Positions 22,157-31,386 of a stretch of 44,282 bases of DNA are shown here, in pieces. The notes beneath the pieces are model-generated. The model was given only the letters and a program-made list of their open reading frames with translations, had not been told where the DNA came from and ran no database searches. This DNA comes from Candidatus Colicola equi. Lineage in GTDB: Bacteria > Bacteroidota > Bacteroidia > Bacteroidales > Paludibacteraceae. The position numbers and the translations under genes were made by a program. The stretch spans positions 1 to 44,282 of the forward strand of contig JAGHRV010000013.1 in the NCBI GenBank assembly GCA_018066175.1, written 5' to 3'. How positions within the stretch are numbered: the first letter of the stretch is position 1; each line of letters starts with the position of its first letter.

Positions 22157-22173
22157 AATTTGTTGTAATTTTG
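22142..22173 (+). promoter_or_regulatory. Promoter of the small lipoprotein gene
   Basis: TTTG (22142-22145), 20 bp spacer, TAATTTTG (22166-22173) followed by CGCAG. It overlaps the divergent PASTA promoter, so the two polymerases probably compete. The leader to ATG 22263 is about 80 nt. Confidence 0.78.
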
Positions 22174-22262
22174 CGCAGTTTTTCGCGGCTTAAGGTAAAA
22201 AAATACTTGTTTGCCCTCCGAAAACGAACATAAATAACACTTTAAAAAACTAGTTTTAAGTT

Positions 22263-22442
22263 ATGAAAAAAATGATGTTCATTGCAGCTATCGCTTTCTG
22301 CGCTATGAGTTGCGGTAACAAGGCTGCTGAGGCTCCTGCAGAGGAAGCTGCTCCAGCTGAAGAAGTTGTTGTTGAAGAAGTTGTTAACGACTCTCTCGTA
22401 GAAGAAGTTGTTGAAGAAGTTGTTGAGGCTGTTGCTGAATAA
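22263..22442 (+). CDS. Small acidic lipoprotein (59 aa)
   Basis: MKKMMFIAAIAFCAMSCGNK is a short signal with a lipobox-like AMSC, so the mature protein would begin at C17. The remaining about 40 residues are almost entirely Ala, Glu, Val and Pro, with repeated EEVV units (AEEVVVEEVV, LVEEVVEEVVEAVAE) and no Arg; K20 is the only lysine after C17. It is therefore strongly acidic and probably extended or amphipathic. A strong promoter upstream and a clean terminator right after argue for a real, possibly abundant product. I do not know its function. Confidence 0.8.
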   Translation: MKKMMFIAAIAFCAMSCGNKAAEAPAEEAAPAEEVVVEEVVNDSLVEEVVEEVVEAVAE

Positions 22443-22463
22443 TTTCACTTCACACAAACACAC

Positions 22464-22492
22464 GGGACTACCTTTCGGTGGTCCTTTTTTTT
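22464..22492 (+). terminator. Intrinsic terminator of the small lipoprotein gene
   Basis: Stem GGACTACC (22465-22472) / GGTGGTCC (22477-22484) with a TTTC loop and one G-T pair, followed by eight T. Confidence 0.9.
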
Positions 22493-22629
22493 ATCCCTCA
22501 TCTCTCATCTTTCATCTTTCATCTCCCATCTATCATCCTCCTTGCGGCCCTCTCCCCTCTAATCCTTCCTCACCCTTTTTGCGTGCTTTATTATTTATTA
22601 TTTACTCCCCCCTTCAAGTGGTGTGTTAG
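22493..22629. other. Pyrimidine-rich low-complexity intergenic DNA
   Basis: Iterated TCATCTYTCATC-type sequence (about 22496-22538) and C/T-rich runs, then TTATTATTTATTATTTA. No gene seen; an apparent open frame here is low-complexity only. Confidence 0.6.
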
Positions 22630-22695
22630 TCATAACATTCTCATAACATTCTCATAACATTGTCATAACATTGTCATAACATTCTCATAACATTC
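22630..22695. repeat. Six tandem 11-bp repeats upstream of the giant surface-protein gene
   Basis: Six head-to-tail copies of TCATAACATTS (last base C, C, G, G, C, C) at exactly 11 bp intervals. The array ends 90 bp before the -33 box of the giant gene. Near-helical phasing suggests either a multi-site binding region or a slippage-prone spacer. Confidence 0.88.
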
Positions 22696-22784
22696 GGAAA
22701 CCCTGATGCTACCATGCTTATCGCCGCATCTCCTGGTATCTCAGCAATAAATCTTAATAAATCTCATTAATTTATTAAGAATAA

Positions 22785-22816
22785 TTTGCGTATGTCAAAA
22801 AAAATTTGTACCTTTG
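22785..22816 (+). promoter_or_regulatory. Promoter of the giant surface-protein operon
   Basis: TTTG (22785-22788), 20 bp spacer, TACCTTTG (22809-22816) followed by CAG. Leader to ATG 22862 about 38 nt. Confidence 0.85.
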
Positions 22817-22861
22817 CAGTCTAAAATATAAAGTAGATAATCTTTTTTAACCTCTAATATT

Positions 22862-25800
22862 ATGAAAAACACTATTTTACATTGTGTTTCGTTTGTTCGT
22901 CAGACATCTTTTAAGTTTTTAACCCGTTCTATCACCCTCTTAATGCTCCTCGCATTAGGCTTCTCGTCCCTGTGGGCAACGGATGTGACATTTACTTTTA
23001 ATACTGATGCTGGTTTATCAGAGTTGGGAATTACAAAACCTAGTTCTGGTGCAGGAACTAATTTGAGTGGTACATATTCCAAAGGTGGTGTTACTATGTC
23101 GTTTACGAGTGGAAGTACTGCGACTCGCATTTGGAATAGTAGTGGTACCTTAACTCTTCGTGTTTATAAAAATGGTTCCCTGACTTTTGCTGCTCCATCT
23201 GGCTCTAATGTTACTAAGGTGGTTGTTGATGGTACTTCTAAATGGACGGGAAGTGATGGTTCGGCCACGATTGCAGCTTCTGCAAATATGACAATCAGTT
23301 CTATTACAGTGACATATTCGGGTTCTGCTTCTAAATATACCGTTACTCTTTCTCGTAATGGTGTGACAGAGCAAGTAAAAGATGTAACAGGCGAATATAC
23401 TTTGCCTACTGCTGCTTCCGAAGCCGACGCCTGCACGGATTGGAAGTTCAAGGGCTGGAGCACATCTACGGTAGCTTCAACCACTACTGCCCCCTCTTAT
23501 GTCACAAAGGCATCTGCAACAGGTACGTTCTATGCCGTTTATGGCAAAACCGAGGGTGGTGGTAGTGTGACATATTCATTCTCGATTACTCCATCTGATT
23601 TTACCACAGGTGGTTATGCTGCTAATGATGGCGAACATACAAGCACGGCGACGGCAACTGGTGAATCTCCTCAAACTGTGACATGGACAAGTAAAAATGC
23701 CTATCAAAATGGTGGTAAAATTCAAATTAAAAAGGATAGCGGTAGTGGTATTAAAAATACTACCATAGCCAATGCTACTGTTACGTTGGGGTCTGGTTCA
23801 AGTAATGCTGTTGTTAGTTCTAATGCGAGTGGTTTTTCTGTTTTGTCAAATGGTAGCACAGCCTATGTAACCAGTATTAATGTGTCATATACAGAAGGCT
23901 CTTCTACTACCACCTATACCACTTCGCCAAATTGTGTGACCAAAAAGGTGTCAAGCATTTCTGTTAAAACACCTCCTACCACAACAACTTATACCGAAGG
24001 CGATTCCTTTGATCCTGCCGGTATGGTGATTCATGTGGTGTATGATGATGCTTCAACGGAAGATATTACTTCTGGCTTTACGGTTACCCCTGACCCATTA
24101 ACAAAAACAACCACAGAAGTAACGATTTCGTATGGTGGCAAAACGACCACGCAGGCGGTTACCGTTGAAGAAAAAGTAGTGGAAGAATATGTACTTATCA
24201 CTTCTGTCGATGATTTGGAAGCCGGTGTTAAATACTTAATCGGTAATGGAACATCTGATGCTTGTTTATTTGTTAGTACAGAAAGTAATACAAATAACCG
24301 TAAAACAACTTCCGGAACAGTCACCAGTAATAAGGTCGAAAAAACCGAAGCTATGATGGCTCTTGAATTAGGCGGCTCTACTGGTGCGTGGACCTTCAAG
24401 ACTATTGACTACGCAGGTACAGCTGGCTATCTGAATGCAACCAATACTACAGGTAGTAACTATCTAAAAGTCGTTTCAGATTTAGATAACTATTCTAATT
24501 TCTCCATTTCATTCTCTGGCAATGCTGCTGTAATTACTTGTACAGGCAAAACTTCACGAAATATAATTCGAGCAAATGGAGATATTATTTCTTGTTATAC
24601 AAGTGGTCAGTCTTCTGTTTATCTCTACAAAGAGAATAGCACCAAACCAAGAGTTTCGGTTTCTCCTGCATCATTAACGGCTGCTAAACCCAATACCGGC
24701 TCAGACCAAGTAACGGCAACGGCTAAGAACTTTGCCGGCACAGTTACGTATTCTTGGACAACTTCTGATGATAATGTGGCTACCGTTTCAGGTTCTGGCG
24801 CAACGGCTACCGTTACTTACAAGAATAGTGGTACTTGTACCATTACCGTAACCGCAACGGACGGTACCACCACCAAAACCGCTACCGTCTCCGTTACCGT
24901 ACCACAAACTTACACGGTTACCTATATAGAAGGTGGAACTCCTACTGCTGGTCCAACTTTGGTTCAAGGTGAAACCTACACCTTACCTACAAATTCTACT
25001 AGTTGCGAAGGTTACACCTTCTTAGGCTGGGTTACAACTCCTTTCACCGATGGTCAATCTGATAAACCTGCTTCGATCCAAACACCCAGCGAAAAAACAA
25101 TGGGCTCGGCTAATGTTACGTACTACGCCGTCTATAAATTTACCGAAGATGATGGAGAAACCGCATATGCTGTTACAAATGACTTGTCCGATCTTGAACA
25201 AGATGGTATCAATGTAGCATTATGCTCCAAAAGTGAAAATAAATTTATAGCTCACGACTTATCTGCATCCGCTGCTCCTTCTCCTATTACAGCCACCACC
25301 TCCGGCCTTACATTAAATGATAATGTAATCTGGACCTTGAATTATGATCCGAATGGAGAAGAAGGATATAATTGGGGCTTCTCGTACAACTCAGAATACC
25401 TCTCTGCTGAATCATCCAGCAACAATGTTCCAATGGAGTTGTATGATGAAGAAGATTATTGGAAAATCGTTCCCAATAGTTCAGGTGGCGCTTGCAAGGT
25501 GATTTATAATTATGTAAAAGGCTCCGTAAACGATTATATTGGAATGGAATATTATAGTGGAGTTTGGAAAGTATATAAGACTACAGGACAATCCGCTACA
25601 GATATGTGGGTGTTGGTTGAGAAAAGCACCGCAACAATTACCTACACCAACTCTCCTTCTTGTGGTCCAATAATTAAAGCACAAGGTGAACCTCATATCA
25701 CTTCTGCACAGTCCATTACTATCCAAGCCGCAGATTCAATTCAGGTTAAGGGTACAAGTCTGACCGGCTCAACTTTGAGTGCCACAAGCGATAATCCTCA

Positions 25801-28800
25801 CTTTACTGCTGAACTTACGAATACCTCAATCGTAAGTGGCTCAATTATGGCTCAACTGGTTATTAAATATACCCCGGTAGCTGCAAAAACCTCTGAAACG
25901 GCTACTATCACAATTCAGGATAATACACATTCAGCTTCTCAAACAATTACCGCACATGGTTATTCGTTGCCCAATAGTTTTATCATTACTGCCAAGAATA
26001 GCAAAAATCAATGGGTAGCCTTGCCTTCTGATATGCCGTCAGCATCTACCTACCTCGGTATTCCTGCTGTTGTAAATGATGAGGCAGCTCCTACGTCGGC
26101 AACCAAAACGGCAGATAATACACATTATAGCCTAACTACTTTAAGAACGACGATTACTTCTGGCGAAACACAAAGCAGATATGCAACCTCTCCTTGGTTG
26201 GTACGTCTGACTACGGAAGACGGTAAGTTCCTATATGGCGCTAAGTCTAATACCAACATCTATGATGGCGATGCATCTTCTACTCAATCGCCTTATGAAT
26301 GGTTGCTTACTACAACAAATGGCATTGATTACATAATTAAGAACGTAAGTTCTAACCGTACGTTGGCTATTCATGAAACGGACTACATTGGTCAATATAA
26401 TACAGGAAATAATGTCTTCCGTATTATACCGTACGTTGAGGAATGTAAACACTTTGCTGCACCAACAAATGTGGTGGCTTCGGTGATAAAAGCTACAACA
26501 GCTAAGATATTATTTGAACCTGTTCGCAACGCTACACATTATGAATATAAGGTGAATGGCGCATCCGTATGGACAAGTGTAGATGCTTCTACATTGGAAC
26601 ATAGCGGCACACGTATCATATTACCGGTTACCGGATTGACTCGTGGCATTTCCAATACCGTCATTATTCGTGGTAATGACCCAACGGTAGATGAGGCTGA
26701 CTTATGTGCTCCAAGAGAGGAAACTTCAATCAGCTTCACAACGGCGTTATGCGAACATGTGGCTGAATTGGGCGCTTCTTCTCCTGCTGGCACAACCGCT
26801 AATGTTCAATGGAAATCGGACTATCCAGGATTGAGTTTTAGAGCAGTCCTCTATTCCGACAGAGCAGGTACACATATCTTACAAGACAATTCTACCACGG
26901 CAACCAATTATACATTCTCTGGTTTGGAGGAATCTCACACATACTATTATCGTATTTATTCTAGCGAAGATGGTGTGGATGATGGTTGTCCTTCTAAGGT
27001 AGATTCGTTCTCCACCAAGAGCCCGGATGTAGAAATCATGACTTGGCATACTGATGGTATTGACATCGCTGTTAATATGGAAGGTAGTCCGGTGGTATTA
27101 ATCGCGAATGAACAAACTCACGGAACAGAGGGTGGTGGACAAAAAGCAGACGAAGTGTTCTTCTCCAAGTACTTTGAGGCTTCAAGCAATGTTAAGTTAT
27201 TGGCCCTCTTTAATGGTACCGACCATAAGGTAGGTCTATGTGATTATACCATTAAACTCACACAAAACGGCGGAAACGATAAACCGGTAAATACTTCAGG
27301 AACACATGATTGGAAATTTACGAAACCTGTTGATCAGTTTACTGTTGAGTCTGGACCTGAAGATTTTATCCCTGATTCGTTGGAATCTGGTAAAGAACTT
27401 ATCTTAATCTCTTATAGTTTAAACAAAGGAGTAATTAATGAGAATGATGCTAAGATTATTGCTTGTGCCCAAGATAACCCCAATTCCGGTTTTAATAGTT
27501 ACTATGTTGTATCAGACCTGAAACTTGACTTCAATGGTAATGATGCTATTGGTTTATGGAACACTAAGACAGGAACAATGATTGACCTTATTGGCGCAGG
27601 TAATTCAAGTGGCGATGATTTAACAACCTTTGTTACAGTTGATAAATTGAATGATGGCAGTGGCAGTGGTAAGGTCAAAAGTATAAATAATCAGTCTCGT
27701 ACAGATATTGCTGTTGGGGATATCGTTTGGATGGATACACCGGGTGGATGGTATTCGGGATTTGGTACAGATACTGCGGGCAATTCCAATTATGCGTTAA
27801 GTACCAACCGCTGCTTGCTGATTCGTAAGAATACGGTTCGAGCTGGATACAACTCTACCAACCAAGGTCCAAACAATGCCGTGGATTTGAATAAAACCGA
27901 CTTCGTGACCTTAGGCGATCATGGAGGAGTCCCGGGTGAGTGGTTCGGTGTACAAATTCCTAATATTAATCCTGAAACAGGGGATAATGACAATGGTCTC
28001 GGTGCTTCTTGTATCGGATTTAATTGGGTCGGAAGTTATGACTATTCCACTTACTACAAGGAATTTACCACTATCGGTGATAGTACGTTGTTGGATGATG
28101 TTACGCTCAATCCGGATGGAACATATAAAATTGATATCCCTGGCCTTGATACATTGGCTTGTACTCGTCTTAAACTGCAAATGTTCTCCGAAAAAGGTGC
28201 TACTAAACCTTCTGTAGAGAATATTTACAAGATTCCTATCATGGTATCAACCTCTACTACAACGAATGATGAACTCTTTACCAAATTAGGCGAGGAGGTC
28301 TGCAAAACATGCGATTTGGTTGTTGTAGAAAATAAACAACTCACACATACTGGTGCAGCAGGTGCAATTGATGTTTTTGGTAGCGTTAAATTATACGAAG
28401 GCTCACAATTGACCGTTTCCGCTGGACAAACTCTGACGGCTACTTCCCTCTCTCTGCGTAGTCGCCAAGACGAGGTAGCCTCTGCCTACTTACCGGCAAA
28501 TAATAGTGTGCAGGCTATAGATGGCGAACAACCTAGCGTATACTTCGACAAGTTTATCTCTGATGACGATTGGCACTGGATAACTGTTCCTTTTGATGTC
28601 AATATCGCTTCGGTTACCTTTACTGATCATACCAGTTGTGTATATGGTATAGACTGGTTCCTCAAATACTACGATGGCGAAGCCCGTGCGGATAATCCGA
28701 AACAGGCTGACGGACGTAACTGGAAATTAGTGGATGCTTCCACTACATTACATCCGGGCGTTGGATATATAGTAGCTATCAACGACCAGGCCAATGGCAA

Positions 28801-29857
28801 GTGGAAAGAATTGCGTTTCCCAATGGCAGGTTATGATGAGACCGGTAACAAGGATGTTGCGGTTCGTGCTTATGGTGCAGGTGATGAATACGCAACTGTA
28901 ACTCCTAACCATAAAGGATGGAACCTCGTAGGTAACCCATATATCAGTTACTACAAAAACTTCAAACAATCGGCTCCACTTCAGGTCGGCAAACTTAATC
29001 CAATTGAAGATGGCTCTGGTGGAACAACCTATGAGAATAATGGTGAACTATACTATGTTACGATTCCTAACTCAGCAGGTAGAGCCGGTTATACTCAAGC
29101 CCTAATTAGTGCTACTCAGTTGCCGCCATTCACTTCGTACTTCGTTCAAATTGCAGGAACTACTAAGAATGAAGAGAACGTAGTTCGCTTCTTGGCTTCT
29201 GACCGCAAGACTTCTGCTTCTGCTCCTTTGCGTCGCAATATGGCCGAGGAAGAGGAAGAAATCGAACTGCCTACTTTCATTGGTGTTAACCTCTCCAATA
29301 GTTTAGGCGAAATGGATAATACCGGATTGTGCATTATGGATGCCTACACGCAATCTACGTATGAGGTGGGTGCTGATCTTGGTAAATGGATAGGCTCTAA
29401 GTACTCATCTTATACTCAGCCTATCCTGTACTCTACGGCTCATTCGGATAAATTGGCGTTCAATGCCCTATCCGAAGAGGAGGCTAAACAAAATATGGCT
29501 GTCTCTTTGGGATGCGTACTGCTGCAAAGTGGCACCTACACCTTCTCGCTTAATCGTGATTACGACCTGAGCCGAGTAGAGTCGGTGTTCTTATACGATG
29601 CTCTAACTAATACCAATACCGATCTGACTAAGTCGGATTATACCTTTAGCGGTAGTGCTGCAAATAAAGAAATCAACGATCGATTCTATCTAAGCGCTGT
29701 GCTTCGCGAAAAAGTAGATGTAGTTACCGGATTAGGTATGAAGACATTCGGAGATGATGCAATCATCAAATTCATCACACCGGATGGACAATTACACGTC
29801 GCTCGAAAAGGCGTAATATATGACGCACAAGGACGAATTGAACAAGTTATCCGATAA
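22862..29857 (+). CDS. Giant secreted multidomain surface protein (2331 aa)
   Basis: Residues 1-39 form a long signal peptide (hydrophobic LITLLMLLALGFSSLWA type end). Recognisable segments in order: InlB/Listeria-Bacteroides-like repeat (about 160-225, GWSTS..FYAVYGK); bacterial Ig-like domain (about 362-440); Ig-like (about 599-680, VSVSPASLTA...ATVSVTVP); a second InlB-like repeat (about 681-760, GYTFLGWVTTPF); Fn3-like pair (about 1195-1390); a lamin-tail-like stretch (about 1395-1630); and a module with DWHWITVPFDV and GWNLVGNPYISYY (about 1900-2160) seen in T9SS-exported proteins. It ends GVIYDAQGRIEQVIR, which could be a sorting tail. No catalytic motif was found. A role as adhesin or surface-layer component is inference. 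Stop and next start overlap (TAATG). Confidence 0.9.
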   Translation: MKNTILHCVSFVRQTSFKFLTRSITLLMLLALGFSSLWATDVTFTFNTDAGLSELGITKPSSGAGTNLSGTYSKGGVTMSFTSGSTATRIWNSSGTLTLRVYKNGSLTFAAPSGSNVTKVVVDGTSKWTGSDGSATIAASANMTISSITVTYSGSASKYTVTLSRNGVTEQVKDVTGEYTLPTAASEADACTDWKFKGWSTSTVASTTTAPSYVTKASATGTFYAVYGKTEGGGSVTYSFSITPSDFTTGGYAANDGEHTSTATATGESPQTVTWTSKNAYQNGGKIQIKKDSGSGIKNTTIANATVTLGSGSSNAVVSSNASGFSVLSNGSTAYVTSINVSYTEGSSTTTYTTSPNCVTKKVSSISVKTPPTTTTYTEGDSFDPAGMVIHVVYDDASTEDITSGFTVTPDPLTKTTTEVTISYGGKTTTQAVTVEEKVVEEYVLITSVDDLEAGVKYLIGNGTSDACLFVSTESNTNNRKTTSGTVTSNKVEKTEAMMALELGGSTGAWTFKTIDYAGTAGYLNATNTTGSNYLKVVSDLDNYSNFSISFSGNAAVITCTGKTSRNIIRANGDIISCYTSGQSSVYLYKENSTKPRVSVSPASLTAAKPNTGSDQVTATAKNFAGTVTYSWTTSDDNVATVSGSGATATVTYKNSGTCTITVTATDGTTTKTATVSVTVPQTYTVTYIEGGTPTAGPTLVQGETYTLPTNSTSCEGYTFLGWVTTPFTDGQSDKPASIQTPSEKTMGSANVTYYAVYKFTEDDGETAYAVTNDLSDLEQDGINVALCSKSENKFIAHDLSASAAPSPITATTSGLTLNDNVIWTLNYDPNGEEGYNWGFSYNSEYLSAESSSNNVPMELYDEEDYWKIVPNSSGGACKVIYNYVKGSVNDYIGMEYYSGVWKVYKTTGQSATDMWVLVEKSTATITYTNSPSCGPIIKAQGEPHITSAQSITIQAADSIQVKGTSLTGSTLSATSDNPHFTAELTNTSIVSGSIMAQLVIKYTPVAAKTSETATITIQDNTHSASQTITAHGYSLPNSFIITAKNSKNQWVALPSDMPSASTYLGIPAVVNDEAAPTSATKTADNTHYSLTTLRTTITSGETQSRYATSPWLVRLTTEDGKFLYGAKSNTNIYDGDASSTQSPYEWLLTTTNGIDYIIKNVSSNRTLAIHETDYIGQYNTGNNVFRIIPYVEECKHFAAPTNVVASVIKATTAKILFEPVRNATHYEYKVNGASVWTSVDASTLEHSGTRIILPVTGLTRGISNTVIIRGNDPTVDEADLCAPREETSISFTTALCEHVAELGASSPAGTTANVQWKSDYPGLSFRAVLYSDRAGTHILQDNSTTATNYTFSGLEESHTYYYRIYSSEDGVDDGCPSKVDSFSTKSPDVEIMTWHTDGIDIAVNMEGSPVVLIANEQTHGTEGGGQKADEVFFSKYFEASSNVKLLALFNGTDHKVGLCDYTIKLTQNGGNDKPVNTSGTHDWKFTKPVDQFTVESGPEDFIPDSLESGKELILISYSLNKGVINENDAKIIACAQDNPNSGFNSYYVVSDLKLDFNGNDAIGLWNTKTGTMIDLIGAGNSSGDDLTTFVTVDKLNDGSGSGKVKSINNQSRTDIAVGDIVWMDTPGGWYSGFGTDTAGNSNYALSTNRCLLIRKNTVRAGYNSTNQGPNNAVDLNKTDFVTLGDHGGVPGEWFGVQIPNINPETGDNDNGLGASCIGFNWVGSYDYSTYYKEFTTIGDSTLLDDVTLNPDGTYKIDIPGLDTLACTRLKLQMFSEKGATKPSVENIYKIPIMVSTSTTTNDELFTKLGEEVCKTCDLVVVENKQLTHTGAAGAIDVFGSVKLYEGSQLTVSAGQTLTATSLSLRSRQDEVASAYLPANNSVQAIDGEQPSVYFDKFISDDDWHWITVPFDVNIASVTFTDHTSCVYGIDWFLKYYDGEARADNPKQADGRNWKLVDASTTLHPGVGYIVAINDQANGKWKELRFPMAGYDETGNKDVAVRAYGAGDEYATVTPNHKGWNLVGNPYISYYKNFKQSAPLQVGKLNPIEDGSGGTTYENNGELYYVTIPNSAGRAGYTQALISATQLPPFTSYFVQIAGTTKNEENVVRFLASDRKTSASAPLRRNMAEEEEEIELPTFIGVNLSNSLGEMDNTGLCIMDAYTQSTYEVGADLGKWIGSKYSSYTQPILYSTAHSDKLAFNALSEEEAKQNMAVSLGCVLLQSGTYTFSLNRDYDLSRVESVFLYDALTNTNTDLTKSDYTFSGSAANKEINDRFYLSAVLREKVDVVTGLGMKTFGDDAIIKFITPDGQLHVARKGVIYDAQGRIEQVIR

Positions 29858-30612
29858 TGTTAGAACCAAAGAAAAACACGACCATGACAAATATAGATAT
29901 GAATAACCCACGTAAAAGAAAACTAATCATAAGAGGCACAATATGCGCAGGCATCGCCTACTTAGGATTGATTGTATTCCTTTTCACTCAGCGTAATACG
30001 AATCTCAATTATGCCCAGTTATACTTGCCTCTCGAGGGTGACTCCGCTAAGCCGGGTGTAGTGGCTAATCGGGCGAATCGCCCTGCACGCAGCACCGTTA
30101 CGTTGCGTTCCGTATCTGTCTCCCTGCCCGGAGAAGGAGCTGCGGTTCCATCCTATACGTTCCAGACTTCCTCCAAAGGTATTGCTAATGTAGGTAGCGG
30201 CGACTATCGCCTGCATACATCCAGTAGTGCAGAGATGAAGAGTATAGGTGGTGGCGGCAGCAATGGTGGTGGCGCAAGTGCTACTACCGGCAATGCTGCT
30301 TGGAATGCCGCTGCATCGGTGCCAACACCCATGTTTATGGCACCAATGATTGCACAAGCATCTCCCCGCGGAGACATAAGCGCTCAATCTACGATGGAGA
30401 ATGAACAAACCATCATTGAGGCCAATAGCCCAATGCGCTATCTCGCTCGCCCACATACCGTACATATCGATGATAACCCCGACGAACCATTCCCCGATAT
30501 CGTTCCTGTGGGCGATACTCCTTGGGTAATGATGATTCTGCTTTGTGCAGCACTCGCGTATATGCGTGCACGCTCGCGTAAATATAATAAGGAATTAGAA
30601 GATAAAGCTTAA
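29857..30612 (+). CDS. Bitopic Gly/Ala-rich membrane protein of unknown function
   Basis: 251 residues. A transmembrane segment lies at about 28-46 (GTICAGIAYLGLIVFLF) after a basic N-terminus; residues 50-215 are Ser/Gly/Ala/Pro-rich with GGGGSNGGGASATTG and look disordered; a second hydrophobic segment near the end (VGDTPWVMMILLCAALAYMRARSRK) is preceded by PxGDxPW and followed by basic residues, a layout resembling C-terminal sorting or anchoring tails. ATG 29857 overlaps the stop of the giant gene, supporting coupled expression; a second ATG at 29884 is possible. I recognise no family. It may anchor or help export the giant protein. Confidence 0.75.
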   Translation: MLEPKKNTTMTNIDMNNPRKRKLIIRGTICAGIAYLGLIVFLFTQRNTNLNYAQLYLPLEGDSAKPGVVANRANRPARSTVTLRSVSVSLPGEGAAVPSYTFQTSSKGIANVGSGDYRLHTSSSAEMKSIGGGGSNGGGASATTGNAAWNAAASVPTPMFMAPMIAQASPRGDISAQSTMENEQTIIEANSPMRYLARPHTVHIDDNPDEPFPDIVPVGDTPWVMMILLCAALAYMRARSRKYNKELEDKA

Positions 30613-30619
30613 TACAGGT

Positions 30620-31381
30620 ATGATGAAACATTCAGTTAAAATACCTCTCCTGACGCTGACTCTTCTTCTATTAGCCGTCCCGATGGCTTATCCGCGCGAA
30701 AGTGCCAAATTCAGTAATGGGCGATACCAACTCCAATCTCGCAACTCACGTGTGGCTCCGGGATTGGGTCTGACCGTTACTGCTCTGTACTACTTCGGCG
30801 ACGTAGATATGCTCGGTATAGCGTTTAAGGAAGGATTCCAAAAACAAAACCTTACCGCCGGCGGACAAATCAACTTCGCTTATATGATGCCCGCTTGGAA
30901 TACCGCTAACTGGCGTTTCACATTGGCCGGAGGTTGGATTCACGGTAATGATAAAACACGTAGTGGCACCTACCACAAAGGATTCTTTGAGACGTACTTC
31001 GGCGAATTAGATGCCGGTATCGAATGGTACCCCTTCCGGCAATCTGGTTTCTATCTATATGCCGGTTTGGGCGCTAACCTTAACTCCGCTAAGTACGATT
31101 TTACTCGTGCCAATCGTGGCAAAGGTCAGATGTTCAGTTTCCTCCCTATGTTCGTAGGTGAAATAGGATGGAACTTCGCTGTCAAAAACTCTTGGTTCCT
31201 CGGAATAAACGCCTCTATTCATAATGGCCTTGTCGATATCAATCACATGAACCTGGATGGATGGTATTCCGGCAGCCAAACAGGACGCCCTGATGGCTAC
31301 TTCACCATCGGTCTAACACTATCTTGGCGTCAAGGCAATGGCAAGAACCGACTCTGTCCTTGCCGAATCGGGAATAATTAA
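30620..31381 (+). CDS. Outer-membrane beta-barrel protein (PorG/DUF6089-like)
   Basis: 253 residues with a Sec signal peptide (about 1-25). The mature part alternates polar and aromatic residues as in an 8-stranded barrel: VTALYYFGDVDM, AGGQINFAYMMP, FTLAGGWIHG, GIEWYPFRQSGFYLYAGLGANLN, FVGEIGWNFAV, SWFLGINASIHNG, GYFTIGLTLSW. The opening GLTVTALYYFGDV resembles PorG/DUF6089 proteins linked to T9SS, but this is not certain. It starts 7 bp after the bitopic-protein gene, in the giant-protein operon. Confidence 0.8.
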   Translation: MMKHSVKIPLLTLTLLLLAVPMAYPRESAKFSNGRYQLQSRNSRVAPGLGLTVTALYYFGDVDMLGIAFKEGFQKQNLTAGGQINFAYMMPAWNTANWRFTLAGGWIHGNDKTRSGTYHKGFFETYFGELDAGIEWYPFRQSGFYLYAGLGANLNSAKYDFTRANRGKGQMFSFLPMFVGEIGWNFAVKNSWFLGINASIHNGLVDINHMNLDGWYSGSQTGRPDGYFTIGLTLSWRQGNGKNRLCPCRIGNN

Positions 31382-31386
31382 TTGCA

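Noticed and set aside
22408..22629. 73-codon ORF across the pyrimidine-rich region
   Set aside because: It spans the terminator and low-complexity DNA; the translation is Ser/Pro/Leu filler.
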